A DNA stretch of 64,000 bases from Pseudomonas nitroreducens TX1 (GCF_000313755.1 NZ_AMZB01000133.1:107396-171395); one strand, 5' to 3'. Counted from the first letter of the stretch, positions 10,051 to 20,381 are shown. Notes: a model not told the origin generated them from the letters alone. Program-made: numbers and translations.

Positions 10051-11252
10051 CGCAGCAGCTCCAGGGCACTGTCCAGCGCAGCGAAGAAGCGCTCCAGATC
10101 CGCTCCGTCGTTGTACAGGCCGAGGGAGACGCGTAGGGCGCCGGCGAGATCCAGGGTCTTCATCAGCGGCATGGCGCAGTGGTGCCCGGCACGTACGGCG
10201 ATGCCCTGCTCGGTGAGCAGGTGACCCAGGTCGGAGACGTGCACACCTTCGACCACGAAGCTGGCCAGTGCCACGTCTGGTTCGCCGAGCATGCGCACGC
10301 CATCGCGGGCGCGCAGGCCAGACAGCAGGCGCGAGTGGAGGAAGCTCTCGTGGCCGCTGACCTCGGCACTGTCCTGCGCGGCCAGCCATTCCAGCGTGGC
10401 GCCCAGGGCGATCACCGGGCCGATGGGCGGGGTGCCGGCCTCGAAGCCCATGGGGGCGCTGTGGAACTGCGCGTCGAAGTAATCCGACACGCGCACCATC
10501 TCGCCGCCGAACTGCCAGTGCGACAGGCGTTCCAGCGCTTCCGTGCGTCCCCAGAGCAGGCCGAGGCCTTCCGGGCCGTAGAGCTTGTGGCTGGAGCAGA
10601 CGTAGAAGTCGCAGCCCAGCGCCGACAGGTTGTGTCGGCCATGGACCACGCCCTGAGCCCCATCGACCACGCTCAGGGCGCGGTACTGCCGGGCCATCGC
10701 CAGCAGTTCCGGCAGCGGTTGCCAGGTGCCGAGCACATTGGACAGCTGGCTGACGGCAAGCAGGCGCGTACGCGGGCCGATCAGGCCGGCAGCGCGGGTC
10801 AGATCGATGCGGCCGTCACTGTCCAGCGGCAGGACCACCAGTTTCAAGCCGCGCCGCTTGGCCAGTTGCTGCCAGGGCAGCAGGTTGGCGTGGTGCTCCA
10901 GCGCGCTGACGACGATTTCGTCGCCCGCCTGGAACTGGCCTTCCAGCCCGTAGGCCAGCAGGTTCAGCGCTTCGGTGGCGCCACGGGTGAAGATGATCTG
11001 CGCGGGGCTGCCGCCATTGAGCCAGTTGGCGGCCAGCGTGCGGGTCGCCTCGAAGGCGCGGGTGGCGCGCTCTCCGGGCAGGTGCTGGGCGCGGTGCACG
11101 TTGGCGGCGCCGCTGGCGTAGTAGCCGGCGAGGGCGTCGATCATGGCGCGCGGCTTCTGCGCGGTGGCGGCGCTGTCGAGGTAGGTCTGGCCTTCGGCCT
11201 CGAAGGCGGCGAGGGCTGGGAAGTCGGAGCGCCAGGGCGAGGGAATGGACAT
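10047..11252 (-). CDS. csdA: Cysteine desulfurase CsdA/SufS family
   Basis: A PLP-dependent group II cysteine desulfurase (401 aa) that converts cysteine to alanine and loads sulfur on its active cysteine. The PLP lysine is K223 in SSHKLYGPEGLG and the catalytic cysteine is C359 in RAGHHCAMPL. It transfers sulfur to CsdE, encoded immediately downstream with a 4-bp overlap. A terminator-like hairpin pair at 11285-11339 separates it from dapD upstream, so the pair probably has its own promoter in the 96-bp gap. Confidence 0.95.
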   Translation of the reverse strand: MSIPSPWRSDFPALAAFEAEGQTYLDSAATAQKPRAMIDALAGYYASGAANVHRAQHLPGERATRAFEATRTLAANWLNGGSPAQIIFTRGATEALNLLAYGLEGQFQAGDEIVVSALEHHANLLPWQQLAKRRGLKLVVLPLDSDGRIDLTRAAGLIGPRTRLLAVSQLSNVLGTWQPLPELLAMARQYRALSVVDGAQGVVHGRHNLSALGCDFYVCSSHKLYGPEGLGLLWGRTEALERLSHWQFGGEMVRVSDYFDAQFHSAPMGFEAGTPPIGPVIALGATLEWLAAQDSAEVSGHESFLHSRLLSGLRARDGVRMLGEPDVALASFVVEGVHVSDLGHLLTEQGIAVRAGHHCAMPLMKTLDLAGALRVSLGLYNDGADLERFFAALDSALELLR

Positions 11253-11274
11253 GGGCGTGCGGCCGGTTGCGGAA

Positions 11275-11303
11275 GAAAGTAAAACGGGGGCCGCAGCCCC
11301 CGC
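11275..11303 (-). terminator. Terminator downstream of dapD
   Basis: On the minus strand, a 7-bp G/C stem (11285-11291 with 11296-11302, 4-nt loop) is followed by TTTTACTTTC. A second hairpin without a T tail (6-bp stem, 11324-11339) lies just before it, nearer the dapD stop. Confidence 0.75.
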
Positions 11304-11348
11304 TTCTCCAAGCTTAGTGCGAACCCCGCGCGAGCGGGGCGCTCAAGC

Positions 11349-12383
11349 TTAGTTGTGCGCGTGCAGCGCTTCGTTCAGCTCGATGGCAGTCTTGTTGGTC
11401 TTGCACTCGACCGCGCCGGTCTGGGAATTGCGGCGCAGCAGCAGGTCCGGCTGACCGGCCAGGTCGCGGCCCTTGACCACTTTCACCAGGTTGTTCTGGT
11501 CGTCCAGCACGGCGATCTTGGTGCCCGCGGTGACGTACAGGCCGGCTTCGACGATGTTGCGGTCGCCCAGCGGGATGCCGATGCCGGCGTTCGCGCCGAT
11601 CAGGCAGCCTTCGCCGACGCTGATGACGATGTTGCCGCCGCCGGACAGGGTGCCCATGGTGGAGCAGCCGCCGCCCAGGTCCGACCCCTTGCCGACGAAC
11701 ACGCCAGCGGAGACGCGGCCTTCGATCATGCCAGGGCCTTCGGTGCCAGCGTTGAAGTTGACGAAGCCTTCGTGCATCACGGTGGTGCCTTCACCGATGT
11801 AGGCGCCCAGGCGCACGCGGGCGGTATCGGCGATGCGCACGCCGGCCGGCACTACGTAGTCGGTCATCTTGGGGAATTTGTCGACGGAGAAGACTTCCAG
11901 CAGCTTGCCCTTCAGGCGCGCTTCGAGTTGCAACTCGGCCAGCTCGGCCAGGTCGACGGCGCCCTGGTTGGTCCAGGCCACGTTCGGCAGCAGCGGGAAG
12001 ATACCGGTCAGGTTCAGGCCGTGCGGCTTGACCAGACGGTGGGACAGCAGGTGCAGCTTCAGGTAGGCCTCCGGGGTGGAGCTGGGGGCGGCGTCTTCGG
12101 CCAGCAGGGTCGCGACCAGCGGCTTCTGGCTTTCGGCCAGGCGGTTGAGCAGGGCGGCCTGGGCGGCGTCCACGGTCTCGACGGCGTCGGCCAGCTGGTA
12201 GGCCTGGTGAGCGGTGAAGGCGATCGCCTGGTTGCCGCCTTCGTAGTTCAGTAGCGGGCTGATGGCAGCGATCAGTTCGGCGCTGGGGTTGAGCAGCGGC
12301 TGCGCGTAGAAGACTTCCAGCCAGTTGCCCTGGCGGTTCTGGGTACCGACACCGAAGGCGATGCTGAACAGGGATTTCGACAT
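11349..12383 (-). CDS. dapD: Tetrahydrodipicolinate N-succinyltransferase DapD
   Basis: Uses succinyl-CoA to acylate tetrahydrodipicolinate, opening the succinylase branch of lysine/diaminopimelate synthesis. The 344-aa length equals the P. aeruginosa enzyme, a longer class than the 274-aa E. coli DapD. The C-terminal half carries the left-handed beta-helix hexapeptide repeats (for example VRLGAYIGEGTTVMHEG and the glycine-rich GKGSDLGGGCS). AAGGAA lies a few bases upstream of the ATG. Last gene of a leftward arsC-like / lysE-like / dapD cluster. Confidence 0.97.
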   Translation of the reverse strand: MSKSLFSIAFGVGTQNRQGNWLEVFYAQPLLNPSAELIAAISPLLNYEGGNQAIAFTAHQAYQLADAVETVDAAQAALLNRLAESQKPLVATLLAEDAAPSSTPEAYLKLHLLSHRLVKPHGLNLTGIFPLLPNVAWTNQGAVDLAELAELQLEARLKGKLLEVFSVDKFPKMTDYVVPAGVRIADTARVRLGAYIGEGTTVMHEGFVNFNAGTEGPGMIEGRVSAGVFVGKGSDLGGGCSTMGTLSGGGNIVISVGEGCLIGANAGIGIPLGDRNIVEAGLYVTAGTKIAVLDDQNNLVKVVKGRDLAGQPDLLLRRNSQTGAVECKTNKTAIELNEALHAHN

Positions 12384-12425
12384 GTGTGGGATTCCTTGAA
12401 AGAGATTCTCGAATAACGAATTCGG

Positions 12426-13052
12426 TCAGGCCGGACGGCGGCTGAGCAGCAGGCCCAGCCCGGCGCTGCCCAGCAGCGCGGCACAACCACGGTTGAACAG
12501 GCGCCGGGCGCGTGTGCCGGCGAGCAGCTTGCCGAGGCGGACCCCGGCGAGCCCGTAAAGGGCGATGGCCAGCCACTCCAGAAGCAGGAAGGCTGCACCG
12601 AGTTGGGCGAACTGGGCGCCCACGGCCTGACGCGGATCGACGAACTGCGGCAGGAAAGCGGTGAAGATAAGGATGGCCTTGGGGTTGCCGGCAGCCACCC
12701 AGAACTCCTGGCGGGCCAGGCGCCACAGGCTGGTGGCGGCAACCGGGGAGCCATCCACCGGCAGGTTCGCTGTCGGCGCGCGCCACAATTGCACGGCCAG
12801 CCACAGCAGGTAACCTGCACCCACCAGTTTGATCGCCAGGAACAGCCAGGCCGAGGCCTGCAGTACCAGCGCCAGGCCCGAAGCGGCCAGGGCCAGCATG
12901 CCGGCGAAGGCAAGCAGCCGACCGCCGCCCGCGACGGTCGCGCGCAGCAGGCCGAAGCGGGCGGCATTGTTCAGCGACAGCAGGTTGTTCGGTCCCGGCG
13001 CCATATTCAGGGCGAAGCAGGCGGGGAGGAACAGGGCCCAGGCAATGCTCAT
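12426..13052 (-). CDS. LysE/RhtB-family amino-acid exporter
   Basis: A 208-aa inner-membrane protein with about five or six hydrophobic helices. The N-terminal family signature is visible (FALNMAPGPNNLLSLNNA near residues 13-30), followed by a helix and a loop with RQEFWVAAGNPKAILIF, also typical of the family. It is sandwiched between an ArsC-like gene (11 bp upstream) and dapD (42 bp downstream). Export of lysine or a pathway-related amino acid is tempting from the dapD linkage but is only contextual inference; the family exports many amino acids. Confidence 0.9.
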   Translation of the reverse strand: MSIAWALFLPACFALNMAPGPNNLLSLNNAARFGLLRATVAGGGRLLAFAGMLALAASGLALVLQASAWLFLAIKLVGAGYLLWLAVQLWRAPTANLPVDGSPVAATSLWRLARQEFWVAAGNPKAILIFTAFLPQFVDPRQAVGAQFAQLGAAFLLLEWLAIALYGLAGVRLGKLLAGTRARRLFNRGCAALLGSAGLGLLLSRRPA

Positions 13053-13063
13053 CGTGGCGTTGC

Positions 13064-13414
13064 TCAGGTCAGCGCCGCGGCATAGGCGTCGGGCTTGAAG
13101 CCGACCAGGGTACGGTCACCCAGGTCCAGCACCGGACGCTTGATCATCGACGGCTGCGCGACCATCAGTTCGATGGCCTTGTCCTGGTCGAGATCGGCCT
13201 TCTGCGTGTCGTCCAGCTTGCGGAAGGTAGTGCCGGCACGGTTCAGGACGGTTTCCCAGCCATGCTCGTTGCACCACTGGCGCAGGTGTTCGCGGTCGAT
13301 GCCGCTACTCTTGTAGTCGTGGAAGACGTAGTCGACACCATGCTGATCCAGCCAAACGCGAGCTTTCTTCATGGTGTCGCAAGCCTTGATGCCAAACAGC
13401 GTCCGCTGACTCAC
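13064..13414 (-). CDS. ArsC/Spx/YffB-family thioredoxin-fold protein
   Basis: A 116-aa protein with the ArsC-fold signature ACDTMKKARVWLDQHG (single cysteine C12) and a C-terminal MIKRPVLDLGDRTLVGF, the usual RPV segment. It belongs to the YffB/Spx branch; a real arsenate reductase would normally sit beside arsB/arsR, which are absent. The start is GTG at 13414 with AGGAG upstream. A CATAAT -10-like sequence lies near 13456-13461 on this strand. Biochemical role unknown; glutathione-dependent thiol reductase activity has been suggested for the family. Confidence 0.9.
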   Translation of the reverse strand: MSQRTLFGIKACDTMKKARVWLDQHGVDYVFHDYKSSGIDREHLRQWCNEHGWETVLNRAGTTFRKLDDTQKADLDQDKAIELMVAQPSMIKRPVLDLGDRTLVGFKPDAYAAALT

Positions 13415-13584
13415 GGGGCGCTACTCCTTTTCGATACATTTTTCAGGCGCGGGATTATGCCATTTCCCAGCGCCTTGCGGGACGCCGCCGGGAGGGCGGC
13501 GTATTGCAACAGTTTTTTGCCCAATGCGGGGCTGATCCATCTCGTCCTGGGTGCTTCAATGGATGGCTGTGCTGGAGTTCGTCG

Positions 13585-15246
13585 ATGCAAACCGTTTACA
13601 CCGTTCTGATCCTGCTGCTGGTCGTGGGGGGAACCCGGCTCGCCGCTCAGCTGATCCCGTTGCCGCTGCCCTTGATCCAGATCGCCGCCGGCGCCGCGCT
13701 CGCCTGGCCGAGCCTGGGGCTGCACGTGGGACTGGACCCCGAGCTGTTCATGTTCCTGTTCATCCCGCCGCTGCTATTCGCCGACGGCTGGCGCATGCCC
13801 AAGGGCGAATTCTGGAAGATGCGCTGGCCGATCCTCACCCTGGCCTTCGCTCTCGTACTGTTTACCGTGCTCGGTGGCGGTGTCTTCATTCATCTGTTGA
13901 TTCCCGAGATTCCCTGGGCGGCGGCCTTCGCCCTGGCGGCGGTGCTGTCGCCGACCGATGCGCTGGCGGTCTCGGCCATCGCCCAGGACCGCCTGCCCAA
14001 GCGTCTGATGCATGTGCTGCAGGGCGAAGCGCTGATGAACGATGCATCGGGACTGGTGGCCTTCAAGTTCGCCATCGCTGCCGCCCTGACCGGCACCTTC
14101 TCGCTGATGGACGCCAGCCTGAACTTCCTGCTGGTGGCGGTTGGCGGGCTGGCCTGCGGGGTTTTCATCAGTTGGCTGTTGGGGCGGATTCGCGGGTGGA
14201 TGATCCGTCGCGGCTGGGATGATCCGGCGACCCACGTGGTGCTGATGCTGCTGTTGCCCTTCGCCTGCTACATGATCGCCGAGGAGCTTGGGGTGTCAGG
14301 CATCCTTGCGGCGGTGGCGGCCGGCATGATGCAGAGCTGGGCCGACCTGCTGCCGCGGCAGACCAACACCCGCCTGCTCAACCGCAGCGTCTGGTCGATG
14401 CTGGAGTTTGCCTTCAACGGCGTGGTGTTCCTGCTGCTGGGGCTACAACTGCCGGACATTCTCAAGTCCGTCGCGCATCACGCCGACGATGTCATGTGGC
14501 GCTCCTCGCTGCTGCTGTTCTACGTGCTGGCGGTGTTCGCCGTGCTGCTCCTGCTGCGCTTTTGCTGGGTCTGGTGCTACTGGAAAGTGTCGGTGCGCTT
14601 CGAGCAGTGGTGGGGGATCGAGCTGGGCGGCCGATCCGGCGAGCCGGTGCTGCGGCTGTCGGCAATCTCGGCGCTGGGCGGGGTGCGCGGCGCGGTGACG
14701 CTGGCGGGCGTACTGTCGGTGCCGTTGCTGCTGCTCGATGGTTCGGCTTTTCCGCAACGCGATCTGATCATCTTCATCGCCACGGGGGTGATCCTGGTGT
14801 CGCTGATCGCCGCCACCATCGGACTACCGATTTTGCTTCGGGGGCTACCAGCGGCCAGCAATGACCAGCGCGAGCGCGAGGTGCAGTCGGTCTGGCGCAA
14901 GACCGCGGCAGCCGCCATTCACATGCTTGAAGGTGAGGAAATGCCTGCCCGTGACGGCGCGGATGCCGACGAAGCGGCCCGGCTGGCGGAGGTGAAGGCG
15001 CGGCTGATGGCCGAATACCGCCACGAACTGGACCCGGCACCGGATAGCCAGGAAGCCCGCGAGCGCGCCCGCGCCCTGGAGTTGGCCGATCAGGCGCTGC
15101 GTATCAAGGCGTTGCGCGCGCAGCGGCTGGAGCTGTACCGGATGCGCCGCGAGCATGAGATCGACGACGAAACCATGCGCGAGGTGTTGGGTGAGCTGGA
15201 CAGCCAGGAGGCCTGGGTGACCAGTAAGGCGGGGCGTTGGGTGTAA
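13585..15246 (+). CDS. CPA1-family Na+/H+ antiporter
   Basis: A 553-aa membrane protein with about 12 transmembrane helices (residues 1-420) and a charged cytoplasmic C-terminal tail rich in Arg/Glu (about 430-553, likely helical). Transport-core motifs of the CPA1/NhaP family are visible: LSPTDALAVSAI and GEALMNDASGLVAF, the latter with the ND pair used for ion binding. ATG at 13585 is chosen because GGAG lies 7 nt upstream and it starts directly at the first helix. Exchange of Na+ (or K+) for H+ is inferred from the family. It diverges from the ArsC-like gene. Confidence 0.93.
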   Translation: MQTVYTVLILLLVVGGTRLAAQLIPLPLPLIQIAAGAALAWPSLGLHVGLDPELFMFLFIPPLLFADGWRMPKGEFWKMRWPILTLAFALVLFTVLGGGVFIHLLIPEIPWAAAFALAAVLSPTDALAVSAIAQDRLPKRLMHVLQGEALMNDASGLVAFKFAIAAALTGTFSLMDASLNFLLVAVGGLACGVFISWLLGRIRGWMIRRGWDDPATHVVLMLLLPFACYMIAEELGVSGILAAVAAGMMQSWADLLPRQTNTRLLNRSVWSMLEFAFNGVVFLLLGLQLPDILKSVAHHADDVMWRSSLLLFYVLAVFAVLLLLRFCWVWCYWKVSVRFEQWWGIELGGRSGEPVLRLSAISALGGVRGAVTLAGVLSVPLLLLDGSAFPQRDLIIFIATGVILVSLIAATIGLPILLRGLPAASNDQREREVQSVWRKTAAAAIHMLEGEEMPARDGADADEAARLAEVKARLMAEYRHELDPAPDSQEARERARALELADQALRIKALRAQRLELYRMRREHEIDDETMREVLGELDSQEAWVTSKAGRWV

Positions 15247-15256
15247 TGGTGGTCTT

Positions 15257-15334
15257 GTAGGAGCGAGCTTGCTCGCGAACCGCTGGGCTCTGGAGCTGCC
15301 GGATCGCTCTGTTCGCGAGCAAGCTCGCTCCTAC
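15257..15334. repeat. REPIN copy 2 (78 bp)
   Basis: The same 23-bp arms as at 9551 (15257-15279 and 15312-15334) around a different 32-bp centre. Located between the convergent ends of the antiporter gene and dapC. Confidence 0.95.
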
Positions 15335-15339
15335 AGCTA

Positions 15340-16542
15340 TCAGACTTGCAGGTTCTGCACGTAACGCTTGATGCGCTCGGCCGCTTCCACGCACTCGGCC
15401 AGCGGAGCCACCAGCGCCATGCGTACGCGGTTGGCGCCGGGGTTCTCGCCGTTCACTTCGCGGGACAGGTACGAGCCCGGCACCACGGTGACGTGCTGCG
15501 CATCGAACAGGCCGCGGCAGAACTCGGTGTCCGTCACCGGGGTCCTGGCCCACAGGTAGAAGCTGCCGTCCGGGCGCTGCACGTCGAGCACGCCGCCGAG
15601 GATGTCCAGCACGGCGTCGAACTTCTCGCGGTACAGGTCGCGGTTGGCGCGCACGTGGTCTTCGTCCTTCCAGGCTGCGACGCTGGCCAACTGGGTCTGA
15701 ACCGGCATGGCGCAGCCGTGATAGGTGCGGTACAGGAGGAATTTCTTCAGCACCTCGGCATCGCCAGCGACGAAGCCCGAACGCAGCCCCGGCAGGTTGG
15801 AGCGCTTGGACAGGCTGTGGAACACCACGCAGCGCGCAAAATCCGCGCGGCCCAGTTCGGCGCAGGCGGTCAACAGGCCGGCCGGCGGGTTCTGCTCGTC
15901 GAAGTACAGCTCGCTGTAGCACTCGTCGGCAGCGATCACGAAGTCGTGCTCGTCGGCCAGGGCAATCAGCTTTTTCAGGGTTTCCAGCGGGACCAGCGCG
16001 CCGGTGGGGTTGCCCGGCGAGCAGAGGAAGAGGATCTGGCAGCGCGCCCAGACATCCGCCGGTACGGCGTCGAAGTCCGGGTTGAAGCCATTGTCTTCCA
16101 GGCACGGCAGGTAGTGCGGCTCGGCGCCGGCGAGCAGGGCTGCGCCTTCGTAGATCTGGTAGAACGGGTTCGGGCTGATCACCAGGCCCTTGGCGTTGCG
16201 GTCCACCACGGTCTGGGTGAAGGCGAACAGCGCTTCACGGGTGCCGTTTACCGGCAGCACATGGCGCGCAGCGTCCAGCCAGCCGGCCGGCACCTTGAAG
16301 CGGCGCTCGCACCAGGCGGCGATAGTCTCGCGCAGGGCGGGGATGCCGAGGGTGGTCGGGTAGACGGCCAGTTGGTCGAGGCTGTCGGCCAGGGCCTTGG
16401 CGACGAACTCCGGTGAGCGGTGCTTGGGTTCGCCAATGGACAGCGCGATGGGCTTGAGCTCAGCCGGCGGCTGGGTCCCGGCCAGCAGGGCGCGGAGCTT
16501 CTCGAAGGGGTAGGGCTGGAGCGAATCGAGGGCAGGGTTCAT
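15340..16542 (-). CDS. dapC: N-succinyl-diaminopimelate aminotransferase DapC
   Basis: A class I/II PLP aminotransferase (400 aa) that transaminates N-succinyl-2-amino-6-ketopimelate with glutamate, the step between DapD and DapE. The PLP lysine is K246 in FHSLSKRSNLPGLRSGF; CSPGNPTG and the carboxylate-binding arginine segment NRVRMALVAP are also present. It starts 39 bp after glnD and is probably cotranscribed with it, as in P. aeruginosa. The first of the three dap loci on this side of the window. Confidence 0.95.
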   Translation of the reverse strand: MNPALDSLQPYPFEKLRALLAGTQPPAELKPIALSIGEPKHRSPEFVAKALADSLDQLAVYPTTLGIPALRETIAAWCERRFKVPAGWLDAARHVLPVNGTREALFAFTQTVVDRNAKGLVISPNPFYQIYEGAALLAGAEPHYLPCLEDNGFNPDFDAVPADVWARCQILFLCSPGNPTGALVPLETLKKLIALADEHDFVIAADECYSELYFDEQNPPAGLLTACAELGRADFARCVVFHSLSKRSNLPGLRSGFVAGDAEVLKKFLLYRTYHGCAMPVQTQLASVAAWKDEDHVRANRDLYREKFDAVLDILGGVLDVQRPDGSFYLWARTPVTDTEFCRGLFDAQHVTVVPGSYLSREVNGENPGANRVRMALVAPLAECVEAAERIKRYVQNLQV

Positions 16543-16581
16543 GGCAAGGCTCTTTCTTTGCTGACTTTTACGAGATCGGGT

Positions 16582-19281
16582 CTAGATACTGATGCGCACG
16601 GGCATGCTGGGCTGGCCGCCATCCGAGAGAATGTCCACCAGGGCGGTCTGGATGCGTTTGCACAGCTCAGGGTCCGAGAGTGGCTGGTTGTGCCCATCGG
16701 TCACGAAGAACACGTCCTCGACGCGCTCGCCCAGGGTGGCGATCTTGGCGTTCTGCACTGACAGGTCGAAGTCCAGGAATAGCCCGCCAATGCGTGCAAG
16801 CAGGCCCGGACGGTCCGGTGCTATCACCTCCAGCACGCTGACCTGGCGCGCCGCGTCGGTGGAAATGGTCACTTGCGGGTTGAAGGCAAAGTGCTTGAGC
16901 TGGCGCGGGACGCGGCGCTGGATGATGGTCGGGTACTCGTCCGGGTCCTTCAATGCATTGACCAGTCCTTCGCGAATTTCCTCGACCCGGCTGGGATTGT
17001 TGCCGATCGAGCCGCCATCGGCGTCGAGCACTATGTAGGTGTCGAGGGTGAACAGGCTGGTGGAAGTGATGATCCGCGCGTCCTGGATGTTCAGGTTGAG
17101 CTGGTCCATTGCCGCCACGGTCACGGCGAAGAAGTCGTGCTGGTCGCCGGCATAGATGAAGATCTGCGTGCCGCCCTCGAACTCGCGCTGGGCGGTTTCC
17201 TTGATCAGCACCAGCGGGGTGCCGTCGTCCGGGTGCTGGAGAATGGCCTCGGTGTGCCACGCCACGTCCGCGGCGCTATGGCGCAGGAAGTAGTCGTCGC
17301 CCAGCTGGCTCCAGAGTTGCTCGGCGTCGTCCTGGTCGATGCCGCCGCGCACCAGGATGTCGATGGCCGCGCTTTGCGTCTGGCGGATCTGCTCCTCGCG
17401 GTCCACCGGGTTCTCCAGCCCACGACGCAGGGCGCGCTTGGTCTCGGTGTAGAGCTGGCGCAGCAGGCTGGCGCGCCAGGAGTTCCACAGTGTCGGGTTG
17501 GTGGCGTTGATGTCGGCCACGGTGAGCACGTAGAGGTAATCCAGGTAGGTCTGGTTGCCCATCAGCTGGGCGAAGTCGTAGATCACCTGCGGGTCGGACA
17601 GGTCCTTGCGCTGGGCCGTGGTGGACATGATCAGGTGGTTCTGCACCAGCCAGGACACCAGGTTGGTATCCCACGGCGGCAACTGGTGGCGCTGGCAGAA
17701 CTGCTCGGCGTCCACCGCGCCCAGTTCCGAATGGTCGCCGCCGCGGCCCTTGGCGATATCGTGGTAGAGACCGGCGATGTAGATCAGCTCCGGCTTGGGC
17801 AGGCGCTCCATGATCTTGCTGGCCAGCGGGTACTTCTCCGCCATGTCCGGACGGCGCAGCTTGCGCAGGTGCTTGATCAGGTTGAGGGTGTGCGCGTCGA
17901 CCGTATAGATGTGGAACAGGTCGTGCTGCATCTGCCCGACGATCAGGCCGAACTCCGGCAGGTAGCGGCCGAGAATGCCGTAGCGGTTCATCCGCCGCAG
18001 GTTGCGGTGGATGCCTTCCTGGCACTTGAACAGTTCGATGAACAGGCTGGTGTTGCGGATGTCGTGGCGGAAGTCGTCGTCGATCAGGTGCCGGCTGTCG
18101 CGCAGCAGGCGGATGGTGTCGGCACGTACGCCCTTGATTTCCGGGTGCTGGGCCAGCAGCACGAAGATTTCCAGCAGGGCGAAGGGTGTGCGCTTGAAGA
18201 CGTTGGCGTGGGTGACTTCCAGGTAGCCATCACGCAGCTGAAAGCGGCTGTTGAGCGGCTGGATCTGGCCGTTCTCGCCGGCCCGCAGTATCACTTCCTC
18301 GAAGTGCTGCATGATCAGGTCGTTCAGCTCGGAAACAGCCATCACCACGCGGTAGTACTTCTGCATGAAGCGCTCGACGGCCAGCTTGGCGTCGTTGCCT
18401 TCGTAGCCCAGCAGGCCAGCGATGCGCCGCTGGTGGTCGAACAGCAGGCGGTCTTCGGCGCGGCCGGCGAGCATGTGCAGGGCGTAGCGGACCTTCCAGA
18501 GGAATTCCTGGCTGGAGGCGAGCACGCTGCATTCGCTTTCCACCAGGAAGCCTTCGCGCACCAGGGCGTGCAGGTTGAGGCTGCCGAAGTGGCGGCGGGC
18601 GACCCAGAGCAGGGTCTGGATGTCACGCAGGCCGCCGGGCGAACCCTTCACATTGGGCTCGAGGTTGTATTCGGTGTCGTTGTACTTGGTGTGGCGGTGG
18701 ATCTGTTCCTTGCGCTTGGCCAGGTAGAACTGCCCGCTGGGCCACATCTGTTTTGCGCTGGTGGCTTCGAGCATGCGCTGGCGCAGGCTGTCAGGGCCGG
18801 AGATGGTCCGGCACTCCATCAGGTTGGTGACCACGGTGAGGTCGGCGCGCGCTTCCTCGGCGCACTCGGCTACCGAACGCACGCTCTGGCCGACTTCCAG
18901 GCCGATATCCCAGAGCAGGGTGAGGAAGCCCTCGATGGGCTCGCGGAAAGTCTCCTGGTCCTCGCTGTCGAGCAGGATCAGCAAGTCGATGTCCGAGTGC
19001 GGGTGCAGCTCGCCACGCCCGTAGCCGCCCACGGCAACCAGGGCGATATCGGCGTCGTCGCCCCAGTCGAAGCGATTCCAGGCCCGCTGCAGGATCTGGT
19101 CGACGAACCAGGCGCGGTCTTCGATCAGCCGGCGAATGTCGCGGCCGCCGTTGAAGCGGGCGTCGAGCACCTCGTTGGCCTGGCGAATGGCCTTCTTGAA
19201 TGCGGCGATGGGGCTGGATTTGAGGGCCAGTTCCGCCTGGAACTGCCCACGGTCGAACAACTCGGGATCCACCTGCGGCAT
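16582..19281 (-). CDS. glnD: PII uridylyltransferase / uridylyl-removing enzyme GlnD
   Basis: The bifunctional nitrogen sensor that uridylylates PII (GlnB/GlnK) when glutamine is low and removes UMP when it is high. Domains in order: nucleotidyltransferase ([17 protein letters not shown] with D97 and D99), helical linker, HD hydrolase ([14 protein letters not shown] near residue 505), and two C-terminal ACT domains for glutamine sensing. Start 19281 ([14 protein letters not shown]) gives 899 aa and has an AGGAAGG ribosome site; the upstream in-frame ATG adds a non-homologous tail. Likely cotranscribed with dapC downstream. Confidence 0.97.
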   Translation of the reverse strand: MPQVDPELFDRGQFQAELALKSSPIAAFKKAIRQANEVLDARFNGGRDIRRLIEDRAWFVDQILQRAWNRFDWGDDADIALVAVGGYGRGELHPHSDIDLLILLDSEDQETFREPIEGFLTLLWDIGLEVGQSVRSVAECAEEARADLTVVTNLMECRTISGPDSLRQRMLEATSAKQMWPSGQFYLAKRKEQIHRHTKYNDTEYNLEPNVKGSPGGLRDIQTLLWVARRHFGSLNLHALVREGFLVESECSVLASSQEFLWKVRYALHMLAGRAEDRLLFDHQRRIAGLLGYEGNDAKLAVERFMQKYYRVVMAVSELNDLIMQHFEEVILRAGENGQIQPLNSRFQLRDGYLEVTHANVFKRTPFALLEIFVLLAQHPEIKGVRADTIRLLRDSRHLIDDDFRHDIRNTSLFIELFKCQEGIHRNLRRMNRYGILGRYLPEFGLIVGQMQHDLFHIYTVDAHTLNLIKHLRKLRRPDMAEKYPLASKIMERLPKPELIYIAGLYHDIAKGRGGDHSELGAVDAEQFCQRHQLPPWDTNLVSWLVQNHLIMSTTAQRKDLSDPQVIYDFAQLMGNQTYLDYLYVLTVADINATNPTLWNSWRASLLRQLYTETKRALRRGLENPVDREEQIRQTQSAAIDILVRGGIDQDDAEQLWSQLGDDYFLRHSAADVAWHTEAILQHPDDGTPLVLIKETAQREFEGGTQIFIYAGDQHDFFAVTVAAMDQLNLNIQDARIITSTSLFTLDTYIVLDADGGSIGNNPSRVEEIREGLVNALKDPDEYPTIIQRRVPRQLKHFAFNPQVTISTDAARQVSVLEVIAPDRPGLLARIGGLFLDFDLSVQNAKIATLGERVEDVFFVTDGHNQPLSDPELCKRIQTALVDILSDGGQPSMPVRISI

Positions 19282-19424
19282 GGCGGCCTTCCTGATCAAT
19301 GGCTTAGGGGAGGGCAGGGGCAAGAGGGAAACCGGGCCTGCGCTCGTGGCGCCAGGCCCGATGGCTGTGCCGGGCCGGGATTTCTATGTTCTACCCAGCC
19401 GTCGGCAAGTTTGCAAACCGCGAT

Positions 19425-20210
19425 TCAGGCAGCCGAAGTGCGCGGGAAGCTTTCGTCATTGCGCAGGGTCAGGATCTCGTAGCCGTCGGCGGTGACCAGC
19501 ACGGTGTGTTCCCACTGCGCGGACAGCTTGCGGTCCTTGGTAATGGCGGTCCAGCCGTCGCCCAGCAGGCGGGTTTCCGGGCGGCCCTGGTTGATCATCG
19601 GCTCGATGGTGAAGATCATGCCTTCCTTGAGTTCTAGGCCGGTGCCGGCGCGGCCGTAGTGCAGCACCTGGGGCTCCTCGTGGAAGACCTTGCCGATGCC
19701 GTGACCGCAGTACTCGCGTACCACGGAGAAACCGTTCTTCTCGGCGTACTTCTGAATCACCTCGCCGATGTCGCCCAGGCGCGCGCCGGGCTTGACCACG
19801 GCGATGCCCTTGTACATGCATTCCTGGGTGATCTGGCACAGTCGGTCAGCCCATTCCGGGGTCTTGCCGACCGAGAACATCTTGCTGGTGTCGCCGTGGT
19901 AGCCGTCCTTGATCACGGTGATGTCAATGTTGACGATATCGCCTTCCTTGAGCGGCTTCTCGTTGGGAATGCCGTGGCACACCACGTGGTTGATCGAGGT
20001 GCAGATGGACTTGGGGAAGCCCTTGTAGTTCAGCGGCGCCGGAATGGCCTTCTGCACGTTGACGATGTAGTCGTGGCAGATACGGTCCAGTTCGTCGGTG
20101 GTGACGCCAGGCTTGACGTGTTCGCCGATCATTTCCAGCACTTCGGCGGCCAGACGGCCGGCGACGCGCATTTTCTCGATGTCTTCGGGCGTCTTGATGG
20201 TGACGGTCAT
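19425..20210 (-). CDS. map: Methionine aminopeptidase, type I
   Basis: Removes the N-terminal methionine from nascent proteins. The 261-aa length and metal ligands are standard: D96 (NIDI), D107 (HGDTSKM), then GHGIG, FTIEPM and WEHTV supplying His and two Glu. Start 20210 (MTVTIKTPEDIEKM) is family-typical; an upstream in-frame ATG at 20234 adds eight residues. Diverges from rpsB, as in many gammaproteobacteria. Confidence 0.97.
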   Translation of the reverse strand: MTVTIKTPEDIEKMRVAGRLAAEVLEMIGEHVKPGVTTDELDRICHDYIVNVQKAIPAPLNYKGFPKSICTSINHVVCHGIPNEKPLKEGDIVNIDITVIKDGYHGDTSKMFSVGKTPEWADRLCQITQECMYKGIAVVKPGARLGDIGEVIQKYAEKNGFSVVREYCGHGIGKVFHEEPQVLHYGRAGTGLELKEGMIFTIEPMINQGRPETRLLGDGWTAITKDRKLSAQWEHTVLVTADGYEILTLRNDESFPRTSAA

Positions 20211-20366
20211 GCGACTTCTCTTCAGGCGCTGCAAACGCGCGGGTAAATGAGAGGAATACGCAAGTCTATCAGAATTGGGGCTCTTCTATTAAGGGCAGGG
20301 CAAGGTGCAGCGAAGCGGTGGGGGAAGCGCCGGACGTCCTTGCGGGTTTTGTTCTGGCCGGGGTTG

Positions 20367-20375
20367 TGGTATAAA
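20367..20375 (+). promoter_or_regulatory. Extended -10 promoter of rpsB-tsf
   Basis: TG-G-TATAAA at 20367-20375, an extended -10 element. The rpsB promoter of gammaproteobacteria is known for this architecture. No strong -35 is needed or obvious. Confidence 0.7.
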
Positions 20376-20381
20376 GCGCCC

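Noticed and set aside
13064..13414. Arsenate reductase
   Set aside because: ArsC fold only; no ars genes nearby and the sequence fits the YffB/Spx branch.
16873..19482. 869-codon plus-strand frame over glnD
   Set aside because: Antisense to a complete GlnD.
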